A stretch of DNA of 7,244 nt from Betaproteobacteria bacterium (lineage in GTDB: Bacteria; Pseudomonadota; Gammaproteobacteria; Burkholderiales; Burkholderiaceae), in the NCBI GenBank assembly GCA_018969885.1, contig JAGWXN010000174.1, positions 1 to 7,244 of the forward strand, written 5' to 3'. Under the pieces are notes generated by a model. It saw only the letters and a list, made by a program, of their open reading frames with translations, ran no database searches and was not told the DNA's origin. How positions within the stretch are numbered: position 1 is the first letter of the stretch; every line of letters begins with the position of its first letter. Below are positions 5,940 through 7,244 of the stretch, piece by piece. The position numbers and the translations under genes were made by a program.

Positions 5940-7208
5940 TTACTTCGAGCGGCCGTCCGGCTCGTCTTTCTTCTTGTCGTTACCCGGAATGAACGGGCTC
6001 CAGGGCTGCGCTTTCACCGGGCCGGAGGTTTTCCAGACCACGTTGAACTGACCATCTGCGCGTACCTCGCCAATGAACACCGGCTTATGCAGGTGGTGGT
6101 TTTTCTCGTCCATCTTGGCGACGAAACCCGACGGCGCCTTGAAGGTCTGACCCGCCATCGCCTCGATCACTTTATCGACATCGGTGGTCTTGGCTTTCTC
6201 GACCGCCTGCTTCCACATGTAGATGCCGATGTAGGTCGCTTCCATGGGATCGTTGGTCAGCGGCCTGTCAGAGCCGGCAAGCTTTTTGGCCTTGGCGTAT
6301 GCGGACCATTTCTGAATGAAGCCGTCGTTTTCGGTGTTCTTCACCGACATGAAGTAGTTCCAGGCGGCCAGGTGCCCCACCAGCGGCTTGGTATCTACGC
6401 CCCGAAGCTCTTCCTCACCAACCGAGAAGGCCACCACGGGTACATCCGTAGCCTTCAGCCCCTGATTACCGAGCTCCTTGTAAAACGGCACATTCGAATC
6501 GCCATTGATGGTCGACACCACCGCAGTCTTGCCGCCGGCTGCGAATTTCTTGATGTTGGCCACAATGGTTTGATAATCGGAATGACCGAAGGGCGTATAG
6601 ACCTCCTCAATGTCCGAATCCTTCACGCCTTTGCTTCGCAGGAAGGCGCGCAGAATCCGGTTGGTCGTGCGGGGGTACACATAGTCGGTACCGAGCAGGA
6701 AGAAGCGCTTGGCTTCGCCGCCGTCGGCGCTCATCAGGTACTCCACCGCGGGAATCGCCTGCTGGTTGGGCGCCGCGCCCGTGTAGAACACGTTTTTCGA
6801 GAGCTCTTCGCCTTCGTACTGAACCGGGTAAAAGAGCAGGCCGTTTAACTCTTCATACACCGGCAGCACCGACTTACGTGAGACCGATGTCCAGCATCCA
6901 AAGGTGACCGCCACCTTGTCCTGGGTGAGAAGCTGGCGCGCCTTCTCCGCAAAGAGCGGCCAGTTCGACGCAGGATCAACCACCACGGGTTCGAGCTTTC
7001 GCCCCAACACGCCACCGGCTGCGTTGATCTCATCGATGGCCATCATCGCGACATCTTTGAGCACGGTTTCGGAAATCGCCATCGTGCCCGACAGCGAGTG
7101 GAGGATACCGACCTTGATGGGGCCTGCGCCCTGCGCGTGAGCGACGTTGGCACCCGCGGACAGCGCAACCGCGGCCGCAAGAGCCTTGAGGGAGAAACGA
7201 CGGTTCAT
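5940..7208 (-). CDS. urtA: Urea ABC transporter substrate-binding protein UrtA
   Basis: UrtA is the periplasmic high-affinity urea receptor that delivers urea to UrtBC. The 422-residue protein starts with a Sec signal peptide: MNRRF, a hydrophobic core (9-20), and a likely signal peptidase I site AHA|Q after residue 25. It has no lipobox Cys, so it should be soluble in a Gram-negative periplasm. The mature part is a type 1 periplasmic binding fold of the branched-chain amino acid/amide class. Diagnostic UrtA segments are GILHSLSGTMAISE (34-47), FGCWTSVSRKSVLP (103-116), FYPVQYEGEE (126-135), FYTGAAPNQQAIPA (141-154), and the tail PWSPFIPGNDKKKDEP. The ATG at 7208 has GAGGTG (7214-7219) five bases upstream; the stop is TAA. 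The related formamide/short-chain amide receptors (FmdD type) are the main alternative, but the adjoining urease genes favour urea. It is the first gene of the operon. Confidence 0.97.
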   Translation of the reverse strand: MNRRFSLKALAAAVALSAGANVAHAQGAGPIKVGILHSLSGTMAISETVLKDVAMMAIDEINAAGGVLGRKLEPVVVDPASNWPLFAEKARQLLTQDKVAVTFGCWTSVSRKSVLPVYEELNGLLFYPVQYEGEELSKNVFYTGAAPNQQAIPAVEYLMSADGGEAKRFFLLGTDYVYPRTTNRILRAFLRSKGVKDSDIEEVYTPFGHSDYQTIVANIKKFAAGGKTAVVSTINGDSNVPFYKELGNQGLKATDVPVVAFSVGEEELRGVDTKPLVGHLAAWNYFMSVKNTENDGFIQKWSAYAKAKKLAGSDRPLTNDPMEATYIGIYMWKQAVEKAKTTDVDKVIEAMAGQTFKAPSGFVAKMDEKNHHLHKPVFIGEVRADGQFNVVWKTSGPVKAQPWSPFIPGNDKKKDEPDGRSK

Positions 7209-7244
7209 GGTGTCACCTCGAAAAAGGGTGTTCGGAAATCAGGA
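7209..7244 (-). promoter_or_regulatory. urtA 5' leader with ribosome binding site
   Basis: Only 36 bases before urtA are in the window. They contain the strong GAGGTG ribosome binding site (7214-7219) and an A/T-rich stretch (about 7221-7225). No promoter or NtrC-type operator can be judged from so little sequence. Expression under nitrogen limitation is expected from known urt operons, not shown here. Confidence 0.6.

Noticed and set aside
6087..6848. Plus-strand open frame of 253 codons opposite urtA
   Set aside because: It lies entirely inside urtA. The high-GC codon pattern of urtA leaves this antisense frame free of stops. No family is recognisable.
5940..7208. Formamide/short-chain amide (FmdDEF-type) transporter instead of a urea transporter
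   Set aside because: The families are related, but the full five-gene urtABCDE order, the UrtE-type N-terminus and the adjoining urease genes all favour urea. Some activity on related amides cannot be excluded from sequence.
1..7244. CRISPR arrays, tRNA or rRNA genes, insertion sequences, attachment sites, defence genes
   Set aside because: I looked on both strands and found no repeat-spacer pattern, RNA gene, transposase or recombinase. The window is almost fully occupied by urt and ure genes with gaps no longer than 69 bp.

Overview
The window is a compact, GC-rich stretch of bacterial chromosome in which every credible gene lies on the minus strand. Read in the transcribed direction (right to left), it holds a complete urea ABC transporter operon, urtA-urtB-urtC-urtD-urtE, followed by the first genes of a urease operon, ureD-ureA-ureB. 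The window edge cuts ureB after its first 88 codons; ureC and the accessory genes ureE, ureF and ureG would be expected beyond position 1. Separate single-domain UreA (about 100 aa) and UreB subunits, ureD placed directly before ureA, high GC and the style of UrtA and UrtB point to a proteobacterium. A betaproteobacterium is my best guess, but the sequence alone does not prove it.

Layout from right to left: 7209-7244 is a short 5' leader with the urtA ribosome binding site. urtA (5940-7208) encodes the periplasmic urea-binding protein. A 60-bp gap holds a perfect 10-bp-arm GC hairpin. Then come urtB (4287-5879, permease with a large N-terminal periplasmic domain), urtC (3185-4276, second permease), urtD (2361-3188, ATPase, overlapping urtC by 4 bp) and urtE (1623-2315, second ATPase). 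A 41-bp junction with a 7-bp-arm hairpin around the urtE stop leads into ureD (655-1581), then ureA (283-585) and ureB (1-266, partial). Gaps range from a 4-bp overlap to 69 bp, and no convincing Rho-independent terminator lies between genes, so a single urt-ure transcript is plausible.

Together the genes form a scavenging and assimilation route. UrtA captures urea in the periplasm, UrtB and UrtC form the membrane channel, and UrtD and UrtE hydrolyse ATP. Cytosolic urease, matured with the help of UreD, splits the urea into ammonia and carbamate/CO2. In other bacteria such operons are usually induced by nitrogen limitation, but the promoter region lies outside the window and no regulatory site is visible here.

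No new system is present as far as I can see; this is a well-known pathway. The points worth a second look are small: two intercistronic hairpins, the missing Shine-Dalgarno at urtE with mini-ORFs crossing its start, an internal HEAT-like repeat in UrtB, and the unequal ATPase motifs of UrtD and UrtE.
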